Source of the DNA: JACVRN01 sp963715565
GTDB taxonomy: Bacteria > Acidobacteriota > Blastocatellia > Pyrinomonadales > Pyrinomonadaceae
Direction of reading: 5' to 3'
DNA: 64,000 nt
Assembly: GCA_963715565.1 (NCBI GenBank)
Contig: OY970256.1
Location: forward strand, 1,922,001 to 1,986,000
Position numbers and translations under genes: made by a program. The notes under the pieces are model-generated. The model searched no databases. It was not told where the DNA came from and saw nothing but the letters and a program-made list of their open reading frames with translations. Of the stretch, positions 7,020-15,207 are shown piece by piece; position 1 is the stretch's first letter, and each line of letters begins with the position of its first letter.

Positions 7020-9146
7020 CGTTATCCCGAGTTGCGACAAGATAAAGGCGTAGTCGAAGGCCGTGTCGCGCAGGGCGTCGTAGCGGCCTGATGCTCCGCC
7101 GTGGCCCGCCGGTTCCATCTTGATTCTAAAGAGCAGCGGGTTATTGTCCGTCTTCAAAGAGCGCAGCCGCGCGACGTATTTCGCTGGCTCCCAGTACATC
7201 ACCTGACTGTCGTTCAGAGAAGTACGCACGAGGATGGTCGGATACGCTTTCGCTTCTATGTTCTCGTAGGGCGAGTACGATCTCATGTAATCATACTCCT
7301 TCTTGATTTTCGGATTGCCCCACTCCTGAAACTCTCCGACAGTGAGCGGCAGCGTCTCGTCCAGCATCGTGTTGATGACATCCACGAAGGGGACTTGCAG
7401 GACGGCGATTTTGAAAAGGTCGGGCCGCATGTTGACCACAGCGCCAATCAAAAGCCCTCCGGCGCTTCCGCCCATGATGGCAAGCCGATCTTTAGAAGTG
7501 TATTTCTCGCGCACCAGATGTTCGGCAGCCGCGATGAAGTCCGTGAAGGTGTTGCGCTTCATCATCATCTTGCCCTGATCGTGCCACGGCTCGCCCATCT
7601 CACCGCCGCCGCGTATGTGCGCGATGGCAAAGACCATCCCGCGATCAAGCAGGCTCAGGCGCGAGCTTGAGAAAGCGACGTTCGAGGGATATCCGTATGC
7701 ACCGTAAGCGTAAAGCAGGAGCGGGCGCTGGCCGTCGCGCTTCAAGTCCTTTTTGTAAACCAGCGAGACGGGGACGCGCACACCGTCCGGAGCGACGGCG
7801 TACACGCGCTCTGTCGAGTAGAGCTTCGGGTCGTAGCCGCCGAGGACTTCAGTTTGTTTAAGAAGCGTGCGCTCCTTTGTCTCCATGTTGTAATCGAAGA
7901 CGGAAGAGGACGTGATAAAGCTCTGGTAGTTGAAGCGAAGTTTGTTTGTGTCGAACTCGTAATTCTGTGTCGAGTTGGCCGAATAGACAGGCTCGGGAAA
8001 CTCCACGTAATGCGACTTGCCGGTCTTGAAATCGGTGATGCGAAACTTCTGCAAGCCGTTCTCGCGCTCGACCGCGACCCAGTAGTCCTTGAAGAAATTC
8101 GTGTCCGCAAGCAGCACGTCCTTGCGGTGCGGCAGAATCTCTTTCCAGTTCTTCTTCGCCGGGTCGCCGACGGGCGCAGAGACCAGGCGAAAGTTTTTCG
8201 CGCCCTCGTTGGTGCGTATGTAGAAGAAGTCGCCGTGATGGTCCGCGTAATAGCGGTGCATCGCTTCGCGCGGCAGGATAACGCGCGGCGCGTCCTGCGG
8301 CTTGTCGGCGGCGACATAGCGCACCTCGGTCGAGTTGAAGCTGTGCGAAGTGAGAAAGACGTACTGGCGGCTGCGCGAGCGCTCTACATCTAAGCGGTAC
8401 AGCTCGTCCTTCTCGTCGTAGAGCAGCTCGTCCGCCGTCTTCTGCCCGAGCGTGTGACGATAGAAGCGGTGCGAGCGTTTCGCCACCGGGTCTTCGACCG
8501 TGTAAAAGAGCGTCCGGTTATCGTTGGCCCACGCGACGGAGGTGACGCGCTCGGCTGTGTCGGGCAGAATCTCGCCCGTGCGCAGGTCTTTGAAATGCAG
8601 GACGTACTGGCGAAAGCCGGTCGTGTCGGTCGTATAAGCCAGCAGGTTGCCGTCGTTGCTCACGGAGAAATCGCCTAGGTCGAAAAACTTCAACCCCTTC
8701 GCCATCTCGTTCTGGTCGAGGATGATTTGTTCGGGTGAGTTCGTCAACTCCTTCTTGCGCGCATAAATCGGATACTGCAAACCCTTCACGGTGCGCGTGT
8801 AATAGAAGTAGTCGCCGAACCTGTAGGGAACGTTCTCGTCCGTCTCTTTAATGCGCGCCACCATCTCCTTGTAGAGACTTTCCTGAAACGCTTCCGTGGG
8901 CTTCATCACGGCGGCGGTGTACGCGTTCTCGGCTTCGAGATAGGCGTTGACTTCCGCGCTGCCCTTTTCGCGCAGCCAGTTGTAGTTGTCTATCAGGACT
9001 TCGCCGCCGACTTCCGTTTTCTTCTCGACCTTTTTAGCGACGGGCGGTTTCGGCAGAGCAAGGTTTTGTGTCTGTGCCATCGTCATAACGTAAGAGTTAA
9101 ATGTGAGCGCAAGGCAGAGCGCCAGCGCACAGCCCGAGCTTTTCAT
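7014..9146 (-). CDS. Secreted prolyl oligopeptidase family (S9A) serine peptidase
   Basis: The 710-residue protein has a signal peptide (residues 1-25, ending AQ) and fits the oligopeptidase B/prolyl oligopeptidase length. The N-terminal half forms the beta-propeller region (about 70-420). The C-terminal alpha/beta hydrolase domain has YGAYGYPS, the IRGGGEMG oxyanion region, the nucleophile elbow MGGSAGGLL (Ser at about 565) and the catalytic His in PAGHGG (about 680). Enzymes of this class cut short peptides after basic or Pro residues; which one cannot be told from the sequence. It is probably periplasmic. It is convergent with hpt and is transcribed alone. Confidence 0.9.
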   Translation of the reverse strand: MKSSGCALALCLALTFNSYVMTMAQTQNLALPKPPVAKKVEKKTEVGGEVLIDNYNWLREKGSAEVNAYLEAENAYTAAVMKPTEAFQESLYKEMVARIKETDENVPYRFGDYFYYTRTVKGLQYPIYARKKELTNSPEQIILDQNEMAKGLKFFDLGDFSVSNDGNLLAYTTDTTGFRQYVLHFKDLRTGEILPDTAERVTSVAWANDNRTLFYTVEDPVAKRSHRFYRHTLGQKTADELLYDEKDELYRLDVERSRSRQYVFLTSHSFNSTEVRYVAADKPQDAPRVILPREAMHRYYADHHGDFFYIRTNEGAKNFRLVSAPVGDPAKKNWKEILPHRKDVLLADTNFFKDYWVAVERENGLQKFRITDFKTGKSHYVEFPEPVYSANSTQNYEFDTNKLRFNYQSFITSSSVFDYNMETKERTLLKQTEVLGGYDPKLYSTERVYAVAPDGVRVPVSLVYKKDLKRDGQRPLLLYAYGAYGYPSNVAFSSSRLSLLDRGMVFAIAHIRGGGEMGEPWHDQGKMMMKRNTFTDFIAAAEHLVREKYTSKDRLAIMGGSAGGLLIGAVVNMRPDLFKIAVLQVPFVDVINTMLDETLPLTVGEFQEWGNPKIKKEYDYMRSYSPYENIEAKAYPTILVRTSLNDSQVMYWEPAKYVARLRSLKTDNNPLLFRIKMEPAGHGGASGRYDALRDTAFDYAFILSQLGITK

Positions 9147-9200
9147 AATTCTCCTCTACTTAAAATGTCGTTTGTAGCTTGCGATTCTCTTCCAGCGTCT

Positions 9201-9722
9201 TTACTCGCCGCAGGCGAAGTCTATCAATTGTGTGCTGGTCGCGCCCTTGCGGCCCCGCGCCCCGACCAGGCTCGCCGTCAATCTTAAACGCTCGCAGCGG
9301 TCGCCCTCGATTAAGAAGAAGGCGTAGCTTTTGGCGGGCGTGGCGCTCGCGCCCGAGGGCACGTTGCTCGTTCCCACTTTCCTGTAAACCAGCCTCCTGC
9401 CCTCGGCTGCCCGCAACTCGACCTTGTACTGCCAGCCATCGCCCAAAACTTCGACCATGACCAGCAGGTTATGCACCGGGTAGTTCGCCGTCCCCGTCCC
9501 GGCGAAGACCACGCCGTTGTTCCTCAGCCCGTACTCGAAGATGTTACTCAGGGCCGGGAGACCGCCCTCTGCCTCCGCGTCAACGACAGAGACTTTCATC
9601 GCAGTAATCCGAGCCTGCTCGGCAGGCTCTTTGGCGCTCGCGCCTCGCGTGAGACAACCGAGCGTGACGAGCAACAGCACGAGACAGCTCAAGGCTTTGA
9701 GCACGGACACGCGCGCCAACAT
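9201..9722 (-). CDS. Putative exported protein of unknown function
   Basis: The 173-residue protein has an N-terminal hydrophobic segment (KALSCLVLLLVTLGCLTRG). A Cys in LGC fits a lipobox only loosely, so this is either a lipoprotein or a signal-peptidase-I substrate. The mature region is beta-rich with no recognised motif. It contains NNGVVFAGTGTANYPVHNLLVMVEV and a DRCERLR / DFACGE pair of Cys near the end that may form a disulfide. It lies between the S9 peptidase and deoB on the same strand. Confidence 0.55.
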   Translation of the reverse strand: MLARVSVLKALSCLVLLLVTLGCLTRGASAKEPAEQARITAMKVSVVDAEAEGGLPALSNIFEYGLRNNGVVFAGTGTANYPVHNLLVMVEVLGDGWQYKVELRAAEGRRLVYRKVGTSNVPSGASATPAKSYAFFLIEGDRCERLRLTASLVGARGRKGATSTQLIDFACGE

Positions 9723-9806
9723 AAAGCATGCCTCCTGAACCCTGGAAAGCTCCCCTGGAAACCTTGCCCGATAAGCGTTAGAACAAATATGCCAAGCCGC
9801 GGCCCT

Positions 9807-10988
9807 TTAGGCAATCTCTCGCAGGAAGCTTTCGCCTGCCTGAAGCCGGAGGCCGAAATTTTCGGCGATGGTCTGGCCGATGTCAGAGAGTGAGCCACGC
9901 GTGCCTAGATTGACGCCGGGGCGCGCGCTTGGGCCGTAGACCACTAGCGGCGCGTATTCGCGCGTGTGGTCCGAGCCGGGCCGCGTAGGGTCGTTGCCGT
10001 GGTCCGCAGTGATGATGAGAACATCGCCCTCGCGCATCGCCGCTTCAATCTCCGGCAGGCGCGCGTCGAAATGCTCAAGCGCACGCGCGTAGCCTTCCGT
10101 GTCGCGGCGATGGCCGTAGAGCATGTCGAAGTCCACGAGGTTCGAGAAGACAAGTCCGCGCGTCTCGTCCTGAAGCGCGCGAATGGTCTGGTCAATCGAC
10201 TGGTCGTTATTCTTGGCCGAGAGGTCTTCGGTGACGCCGAGCGAATCGTAGATGGAAGCAATCTTGCCGATGCAGACGACGTCGAGACCCGCTTCCGAGA
10301 GCGTGGGCAAGAGGTTTTCCCTTGGCGGCGCGACGGCGTAGTCGTGGCGGTTCTCCGTGCGGCGGTACGCGCCGGGCTCGCCCTCGAAGGGGCGTGCAAT
10401 CACACGGCCTACTTCGTCTTCACCGCGCAGGATGTTGCGCGCCGTCTCGCACAGCTCATAAAGTTTCTCGACGGGAATGATGCCTTCGTGCGCGGCGATT
10501 TGAAAAACGGAATCGGCGGAAGTGTAGACGATGGGCTTGCCCGTCTTGAGATGCTCGTCACCGAGTTCTTTGATAATCTCCGTGCCGGAGGCGGGGACGT
10601 TTCCTAAGACACCGGGGACGCCCGTCTCGCGCACGAAGCGGTCGATGATACGGGTCGGAAAACCCTTCGGGTAGGTCGGGAAGGCTTGCTCCAAAACAAT
10701 GCCAGCCATCTCCCAGTGGCCCGTGGTCGTATCTTTACCGTTCGAGCGCAGCGCGCAGCGACCGTATGAGCCGCGCGGGCTTTCGACGGGAGCGAGCCCC
10801 TGAAGCGGGCGCAGGTTGCCCAGACCGTAGCTTTGCAGGTTCGGCAGATTGACCTTGCGCGATTCAAGTATGTGGCCCAGAGTGTCGGAGCCTGCGTCGC
10901 CCCACTCGGCTGCGTCCGGCATCTCGCCGACGCCGAGGCTATCAAGGACGACGAGCACAAAACGATTAAAAGAGCTATCTTGACGCAT
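9807..10988 (-). CDS. deoB: Phosphopentomutase
   Basis: DeoB moves the phosphate of (deoxy)ribose 1-phosphate to carbon 5 and so supplies the substrate of DeoC. The 393-residue product starts at MRQDSSFNRFVLVVLDSLG, chosen over an upstream start at 11051 because the family begins here and AGGAA lies just before it. Metal-binding motifs of the alkaline-phosphatase superfamily are present: VLDSLGVGEMPDA, the phospho-acceptor Thr region DTTTGHWEM, VDFDMLYGHRRD, and ITADHGNDPT with SDHTREYAPL near the end. It is 6.5 kb from deoC on the same strand, so the deoxyribose genes are grouped but do not form one operon. Confidence 0.95.
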   Translation of the reverse strand: MRQDSSFNRFVLVVLDSLGVGEMPDAAEWGDAGSDTLGHILESRKVNLPNLQSYGLGNLRPLQGLAPVESPRGSYGRCALRSNGKDTTTGHWEMAGIVLEQAFPTYPKGFPTRIIDRFVRETGVPGVLGNVPASGTEIIKELGDEHLKTGKPIVYTSADSVFQIAAHEGIIPVEKLYELCETARNILRGEDEVGRVIARPFEGEPGAYRRTENRHDYAVAPPRENLLPTLSEAGLDVVCIGKIASIYDSLGVTEDLSAKNNDQSIDQTIRALQDETRGLVFSNLVDFDMLYGHRRDTEGYARALEHFDARLPEIEAAMREGDVLIITADHGNDPTRPGSDHTREYAPLVVYGPSARPGVNLGTRGSLSDIGQTIAENFGLRLQAGESFLREIA

Positions 10989-11102
10989 CAGAAAAGATTC
11001 CTCGCGAATTTTTGTCGGCGCGTGACACGAGCTTTTCGAGAGCCTCGACACACGCGCCCTTTCAGAGCTTCTTCGGGTTCGACAACTATCTTAACATGCC
11101 CC

Positions 11103-11226
11103 GAGACGATTTCAGATTGCGGAATGCGGATTGCGGATTTTAAGAGGGATTGATTCATTGACTCATCGGTTCATTGATTCAATCTCTTCCAATCCGCATT
11201 CCGCAATCCGAAATCCGCAATTCCAG
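11103..11226. repeat. Nested inverted repeat with GCGGATT and GATTCA words
   Basis: The outer arms contain GATTGCGGAATGCGGATTGC (about 11106) and its complement ATCCGCATTCCGCAATCCG (about 11191). The inner part repeats GATTCATTGA words like those at 1213-1282. It fills the divergent gap between deoB and the next gene. Confidence 0.75.
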
Positions 11227-11242
11227 AAGGAGGGAATCAAGA

Positions 11243-11725
11243 ATGAGTTTAACGTACGAGAGCGCGGACCTGATTCTTAAATTGTACGACATGCGCCGCG
11301 AAGAGATGATGCGTCGTGCGCGCGAGTGGTACAGGACAAAATTTTTTCCGGAGAGCACCGAAGAGGTCATCGCCGCGTTGCGCGGCCCGGCGAGCGCCTA
11401 TTATCGTATGGTCACGAGCTACTGGGAGATGGCCGCGTCCTTTGTCACAAACGGCGCGATTGACTGGAAGATGTTCATGGACGCCAGCGCGGGCGAGCCC
11501 ATCGCCATCTTCGTCAAGCACGAGCCGTTTCTGGCAGACCTGCGCGCCACGTTCGATTCCAAACACGAGGACGGGACCTACCTTGGTCATCTGGAAAAGC
11601 TGGTCATGCACTTGCCCAACGCACGCGAAGTCATCAGTGAAAGACGCGAACAGCTCAAGCAGGCACGCGCACGTCTTCAAGCCTCTGGCGCAAGCGAGAC
11701 TCCCGGCGCAGAGACGGCAACGTGA
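11243..11725 (+). CDS. Conserved hypothetical cytoplasmic protein
   Basis: This 160-residue protein starts at ATG 11243 behind a strong AGAAGGAGGGAA site. It is soluble, mostly helical and has no signal peptide. It carries MRREEMMRRAREWYRTKFFPE and YYRMVTSYWEMAASFVTNGAID. The overall pattern recalls small DUF4760-like helical proteins, but I cannot name the family. A hydrophilic tail rich in Arg, Gln and Ala ends the protein. Confidence 0.55.
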   Translation: MSLTYESADLILKLYDMRREEMMRRAREWYRTKFFPESTEEVIAALRGPASAYYRMVTSYWEMAASFVTNGAIDWKMFMDASAGEPIAIFVKHEPFLADLRATFDSKHEDGTYLGHLEKLVMHLPNAREVISERREQLKQARARLQASGASETPGAETAT

Positions 11726-11833
11726 GCGAGCGTGATTTTCATGAACAAGCACGATTTTTAAGAAGAGCGCACGCGCGCTTGAAAGCCGGAGCGCGCTTTG
11801 CTTGAGCTTTTAATTCAAGAGAGTTGAAACGCC

Positions 11834-12310
11834 ATGGACGTTCGTAGAATCAACGCGCACGAAGCGCAGCCTTTGCGCGCCGCTGTCCTGCGGCCCAACC
11901 GACCGTTTGCGGATTCCGTTTATCCTACGGACGAAGACCCGCAGACCATGCACGTCGGAGCATACGTGGACAACGAGCTGGTCACGGTCGCGACCGTCTT
12001 TCCGGACCCTCTGCCGGGAGGTGGCATGAGCGATGAACGCGCGTGGCGGCTGCGCGGGATGGGGACGCGGCCAGACATGCAACGCAAGGGTTACGGGCGA
12101 GCCGTGCTGGAAAAGTGCATCGAACATATCAGGGCCGAAGGCGGCACGCTTTTCTGGTGCAACGCGCGCAGCGATGCTGTAGAATTCTATCGCACACTCG
12201 GATTTGAAACGCTCGGCGAGGAACAAAGGACGCCTCATGGTACGCCGTTCATCAGAATGCTGCTCCCCGTAAATTTTCCATCAGAACAGAATCAAGAGCA
12301 CACTGAATGA
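11834..12310 (+). CDS. GNAT-family N-acetyltransferase
   Basis: The 158-residue protein shows the GNAT fold signature: the acetyl-CoA pyrophosphate-binding loop is in GMGTRPDMQRKGYGRAVL (about residues 75-92), followed by the helix LEKCIEHIRAEGG and the motif B region NARSDAVEFYRTLGFETLG. It should transfer an acetyl group from acetyl-CoA to an amine. The substrate is unknown. Its stop overlaps the start of the next gene (12307) by four bases, so the two are probably cotranscribed. Confidence 0.85.
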   Translation: MDVRRINAHEAQPLRAAVLRPNRPFADSVYPTDEDPQTMHVGAYVDNELVTVATVFPDPLPGGGMSDERAWRLRGMGTRPDMQRKGYGRAVLEKCIEHIRAEGGTLFWCNARSDAVEFYRTLGFETLGEEQRTPHGTPFIRMLLPVNFPSEQNQEHTE

Positions 12311-12882
12311 TGCTGAGAATAGCTTTTATCTTTATCCTTATCTGCGCCCCGGCTTCGCTTGCGGCAGCGCAAGAAGTCCCTTCAAAGTGCGCGCTCCGGC
12401 CCGACCTGATGGCGCAAGCCTCAGAATTGAAGGGACTCCGTACGGGTCTCACCATAGAGCAGGTCAAACAGGTAGTGCCCTCTCTGGAACTGGGGCCGAC
12501 GGACGAGTTCGGCCTCTCGAAGACGAGCTTCTCGCCGGACTTTAATCCAAAAATCAACAAGGCTGCTTTCGCGGGCGTGCGTACCGTCTCGCTCGATTTT
12601 CTGGACGGGCGCGTCGCTACTCTCTGGATCGGCTACAACGAAACGTTCAAGTGGAAAACCGTGGACGAGCTTATCAAGGCGCTCAACGTCTCGCTCGGTC
12701 TGCCGAGCGCGTGGGAGTCCAACTCCCGCGCCCGTCAAATGACGTGCGGCGATGTGCAGCTCACGGTCTCCATGATTGGCGGAAGCCCGACGCTGCGGCT
12801 CGCCGACGAAGCAGCGCGTGCCACCTGGGAAAAACGCCGCACAGAAAAGGAAGAAACCAAGGAAGAGGCCGAGGAGCCGTAA
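12307..12882 (+). CDS. Exported protein of unknown function
   Basis: The 191-residue protein has a clear signal peptide (MLRIAFIFILICAPASLAAAQ). A mature domain follows with one Cys near the start (SKCALRP) and one later (MTCGDVQL), which may pair. A segment GLRTGLTIEQVKQVVP resembles the 'G.T..QV' helix of SmpA/OmlA-like small periplasmic domains, but this is weak. The C-terminus is a charged Lys/Glu tail. The start overlaps the GNAT gene stop by four bases. Confidence 0.55.
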   Translation: MMLRIAFIFILICAPASLAAAQEVPSKCALRPDLMAQASELKGLRTGLTIEQVKQVVPSLELGPTDEFGLSKTSFSPDFNPKINKAAFAGVRTVSLDFLDGRVATLWIGYNETFKWKTVDELIKALNVSLGLPSAWESNSRARQMTCGDVQLTVSMIGGSPTLRLADEAARATWEKRRTEKEETKEEAEEP

Positions 12883-12911
12883 GAAAAATTTCTGCCGGGA
12901 GAGAAAAGCCT

Positions 12912-13553
12912 ATGCGTCAACCAATCGCTCCGTTGCTGTTCATCTCCATCATCTTCATCCTGTCTCTTTCGGTCTTGCCGCAAAGCGCCTCTGCACAGGA
13001 AGAGTCAATCTACGAGAAAGACCCGAGCCCACGTACCAGACCGGCGGCAGCTCAAGCCAAAAAAATTATTGAAGCGCGGGCCAGAGACGTTCTCGTCACC
13101 ATCAAGAATAAAGAGATGCAGAGGCTCGCAACATTCGTTCACCCGCAAAGGGGCGTGCGCTTTTCGACCTACTCGTGGGTGGACCGCGATGATAAATGGT
13201 TAAGCAAGCGACAGGTCGCCGCTCTTGCAAAAGTAGACCGGCGCTCCGTCTGGTTTGAGGCCGACGAAGCGGGCACGCGCATGCGTATGACGGCGCGCGA
13301 GTATTTTGAAAAATGGCTTTACGACCGCGACTACCTGAAAGCCAGGGAGGTCACCTATAACACGCAGCACAAGCGGAGCAATACCATCCCTAACGTGCTG
13401 GGGTTTTACCCGCGCGCCATCGTCGTCGAATATTACGACCCGGCCACTGACCCCGAGACCGAACAACGCTGGGACACGCTCTGGCTCGTTTTCGAAAAGC
13501 TAGGCAAGGAATGGTATCTCGTCGGCGTAGTCAAAGACTCGCCCACTATCTAA
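12912..13553 (+). CDS. Exported protein, paralogue of 13761-14402
   Basis: The 213-residue protein has a signal peptide (LLFISIIFILSLSVLPQSASAQ) and starts at ATG 12912 behind GGGAGAG. The mature part begins with a helix of the form AKKIIEARARDVLVTIKNKEMQRLATFVHPQ, then a beta-rich region ending in LVFEKLGKEWYLVGVVKDSPTI. This layout resembles NTF2-like or 'nuclear transport factor 2'-type periplasmic domains, but I cannot assign a function. The next gene encodes a protein of identical length with the same motifs, so the pair is a tandem duplication now separated by a MITE-like element. Confidence 0.7.
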   Translation: MRQPIAPLLFISIIFILSLSVLPQSASAQEESIYEKDPSPRTRPAAAQAKKIIEARARDVLVTIKNKEMQRLATFVHPQRGVRFSTYSWVDRDDKWLSKRQVAALAKVDRRSVWFEADEAGTRMRMTAREYFEKWLYDRDYLKAREVTYNTQHKRSNTIPNVLGFYPRAIVVEYYDPATDPETEQRWDTLWLVFEKLGKEWYLVGVVKDSPTI

Positions 13554-13557
13554 GAAG

Positions 13558-13740
13558 CTGATTGAAAAGTCCCGTAGGGACAGAATGTTTATAGTTAACG
13601 ACATCAATCAAGAATCAAGCTCCGTAGGAGCGTCATGTTCCGCATCCGTGACATGACGCTCCTACGGAGCTTAATTCCGGGAAATGCGTGCCAGCTATAA
13701 ACATCAAGCTCCTACGGAGCTAAACAATTACTTTTAAAAT
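13558..13740. repeat. MITE-like palindromic element, copy 1
   Basis: This is an element of about 180 bp with nested inverted modules: GAAAAGTCCCGTAGGGAC at the left edge, the boxes GTTTATAG and CTATAAAC, and a central palindrome with arms AAGCTCCGTAGGAGCG and CGCTCCTACGGAGCTT. The outer right edge is degraded. It sits between the two paralogous exported-protein genes. Other copies are at 43232-43432 and 48288-48480. Confidence 0.85.
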
Positions 13741-13760
13741 TGCTTCTGAGAGATTTTTTA

Positions 13761-14402
13761 ATGCACAAAATCGCGACAATTTTGCTGGCAGCCTTTGTGG
13801 CTCTGACTTCTCTATTTAATTTCAATCAGAGAGCACAGGCGCAAAATCCGAATGGGACGGAAGAGAGCGAGCGCGGCAGGCTTTCGCCCGCCGAGGCTGA
13901 ACGCATCATCGCTCTGCGCGCACGCGAAGTCATGCGTGCCTTAAAGCGCAGGGACATGCAGCGGCTTGCAACCTTCGTGCATCCACAAAAGGGCGTGCGC
14001 TTCTCGCCCTATGTTTACGTCGAGCCGAAATCGCACCGCGTCGTCAGGCGCAACCAGCTCGCCAGCCTTTACCGTAGCAAGCGGCGGCTTACATGGGGCG
14101 AAGCGGACGGCTCGGGCGACCCCATACGCCTGACCTTTCGCAAGTACTTTGACTATTTTGTCTACCGGCAGGATTTATTGACCGACAAAAAGCCCGCCTA
14201 CAACGCGCCCAGTCAGGGCGGGAACACTATAAGTAATGTCTTAGCGACTTACCCGCGCGCCATCACCGTCACTTACGGACACGATGGCATCACAGGGCCG
14301 GAGGGCGGCGCGATGGACTGGCAGCGCCTCACGCTCGTCTTCGAACGACTCGGCAACCAGTGGTATCTCACCGGCATAGTCAACGACGAATGGACAATCT
14401 GA
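13761..14402 (+). CDS. Exported protein, paralogue of 12912-13553
   Basis: The 213-residue product starts at ATG 13761, where a signal peptide begins (MHKIATILLAAFVALTSLFN). It shares with its upstream paralogue the block MQRLATFVHPQ(K/R)GVRFS, the mid-section YFDYFVYRQD, the IPNV/ISNVL..YPRAI run and the ending LVFERLGNQWYLTGIVNDEWTI. The function is unknown and the protein is probably periplasmic. A perfect word-built inverted repeat starts at its stop codon and runs into the convergent queD gene. Confidence 0.7.
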   Translation: MHKIATILLAAFVALTSLFNFNQRAQAQNPNGTEESERGRLSPAEAERIIALRAREVMRALKRRDMQRLATFVHPQKGVRFSPYVYVEPKSHRVVRRNQLASLYRSKRRLTWGEADGSGDPIRLTFRKYFDYFVYRQDLLTDKKPAYNAPSQGGNTISNVLATYPRAITVTYGHDGITGPEGGAMDWQRLTLVFERLGNQWYLTGIVNDEWTI

Positions 14403-14496
14403 AAAGAAGTCCCGAGTCCCAAGTCCAAAGTCCCAAGTCAAAAGAAAGAACCTGTCTTTGACTTGGGACTTTGGACTTGGGACTCGGGACTTCTTT
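14403..14496. repeat. Perfect inverted repeat built from AAGTCCC words
   Basis: The arms at about 14403-14442 and 14457-14496 are reverse complements over nearly 40 bp. Each is a string of AAGTCCC/AAGTCCA words. It bridges the stop codons of the convergent genes 13761-14402 and queD and can act as a terminator for both. Relatives occur at 19178-19262 and 35490-35641. Confidence 0.9.
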
Positions 14497-14896
14497 AATC
14501 CAGTTGATAAGTGGCGACGCTGGTGGGCGTTTCGAAGCAGCGCACTTTGTAGATTTGGACGCGCTCGTCGCGGATGCTTGAGGCGACGCGCTCCAGTATA
14601 AAGCGCGCGAGGTTTTCCGCCGAAGGGTTTAATTCTTCGTCAAAGGGCGGCAGCTCGTTGATGTTCCGGTGGTCAAGGAACTGCACGATCTCGTCCGCCG
14701 CGTCCTTTAATTCCACGAAATCAACGAGCAGCCCTATGTTGTTCAGCTCGCGCCCGCGCGCGTAGATTTCTATCTTGTAGTTGTGCCCGTGCAGGTTCTC
14801 GCACTTTCCCTTGTAGCCGCGCAACTGGTGCGCGCTCGAAAAGTTGCGCTCGATCATCACTTCAAATGTTCCACTCATCTTTTTTTTACTGCTCAC
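14495..14896 (-). CDS. queD: 6-carboxy-tetrahydropterin synthase (QueD/PTPS family)
   Basis: QueD converts 7,8-dihydroneopterin triphosphate to 6-carboxytetrahydropterin in queuosine/7-deazaguanine synthesis. The 133-residue protein has the zinc ligands in FSSAHQL and ENLHGHNY (three His), a catalytic Cys within GKCENLHGHNY, and the LDHRNINE and PSAENLARFI segments of the family. The GTG start at 14896 gives MSSKKKM; the ATG six codons later is also possible because no good ribosome site separates them. The other queuosine genes (queC, queE, queF) are not in the window. Confidence 0.92.
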   Translation of the reverse strand: MSSKKKMSGTFEVMIERNFSSAHQLRGYKGKCENLHGHNYKIEIYARGRELNNIGLLVDFVELKDAADEIVQFLDHRNINELPPFDEELNPSAENLARFILERVASSIRDERVQIYKVRCFETPTSVATYQLD

Positions 14897-14919
14897 TGCT
14901 CGATGTGCTTACATTCTTC

Positions 14920-15159
14920 TTACAGGTCACCTCTCACGCCGCCTGTCTCGTCCACTTCTTCCGCCTCTTCATCCGAGGAAAGCGGTCTCTGGTGGGTCCA
15001 GTGGTCTTTGATAAAAGCAAGACACTCTTCCTTCGTGCCTGATTTACCAGCGTCGTGCCAGCCGAGCGGGGTCGCATGGTCTGCGGGCCAGATTGAATAC
15101 ATATTATGCTCCTGATTAACCACGACTTTATAAATCGTCTTATCTTCTCTTTCTTCCAT
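14920..15159 (-). CDS. MbtH-like protein (orphan)
   Basis: MbtH proteins bind and activate adenylation domains of nonribosomal peptide synthetases. This 79-residue protein has the family signature: YKVVVNQEHNMYSIWPADHA, then PLGWHDAGKSGTKEECLAFI and WTHQRPLS, with the conserved Trp, Pro, Gly and Asp residues. The C-terminal tail is acidic (SSDEEAEEVDETGG). There is no NRPS, transporter or siderophore gene nearby; its neighbours are queD and a DinG helicase on the same strand. It may serve a synthetase elsewhere in the genome or have another partner. Confidence 0.88.
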   Translation of the reverse strand: MEEREDKTIYKVVVNQEHNMYSIWPADHATPLGWHDAGKSGTKEECLAFIKDHWTHQRPLSSDEEAEEVDETGGVRGDL

Positions 15160-15207
15160 AAAGACCTCATCGGCTAAAGAAGCTTCAATAAATCCATCGC
15201 ATCAGGA

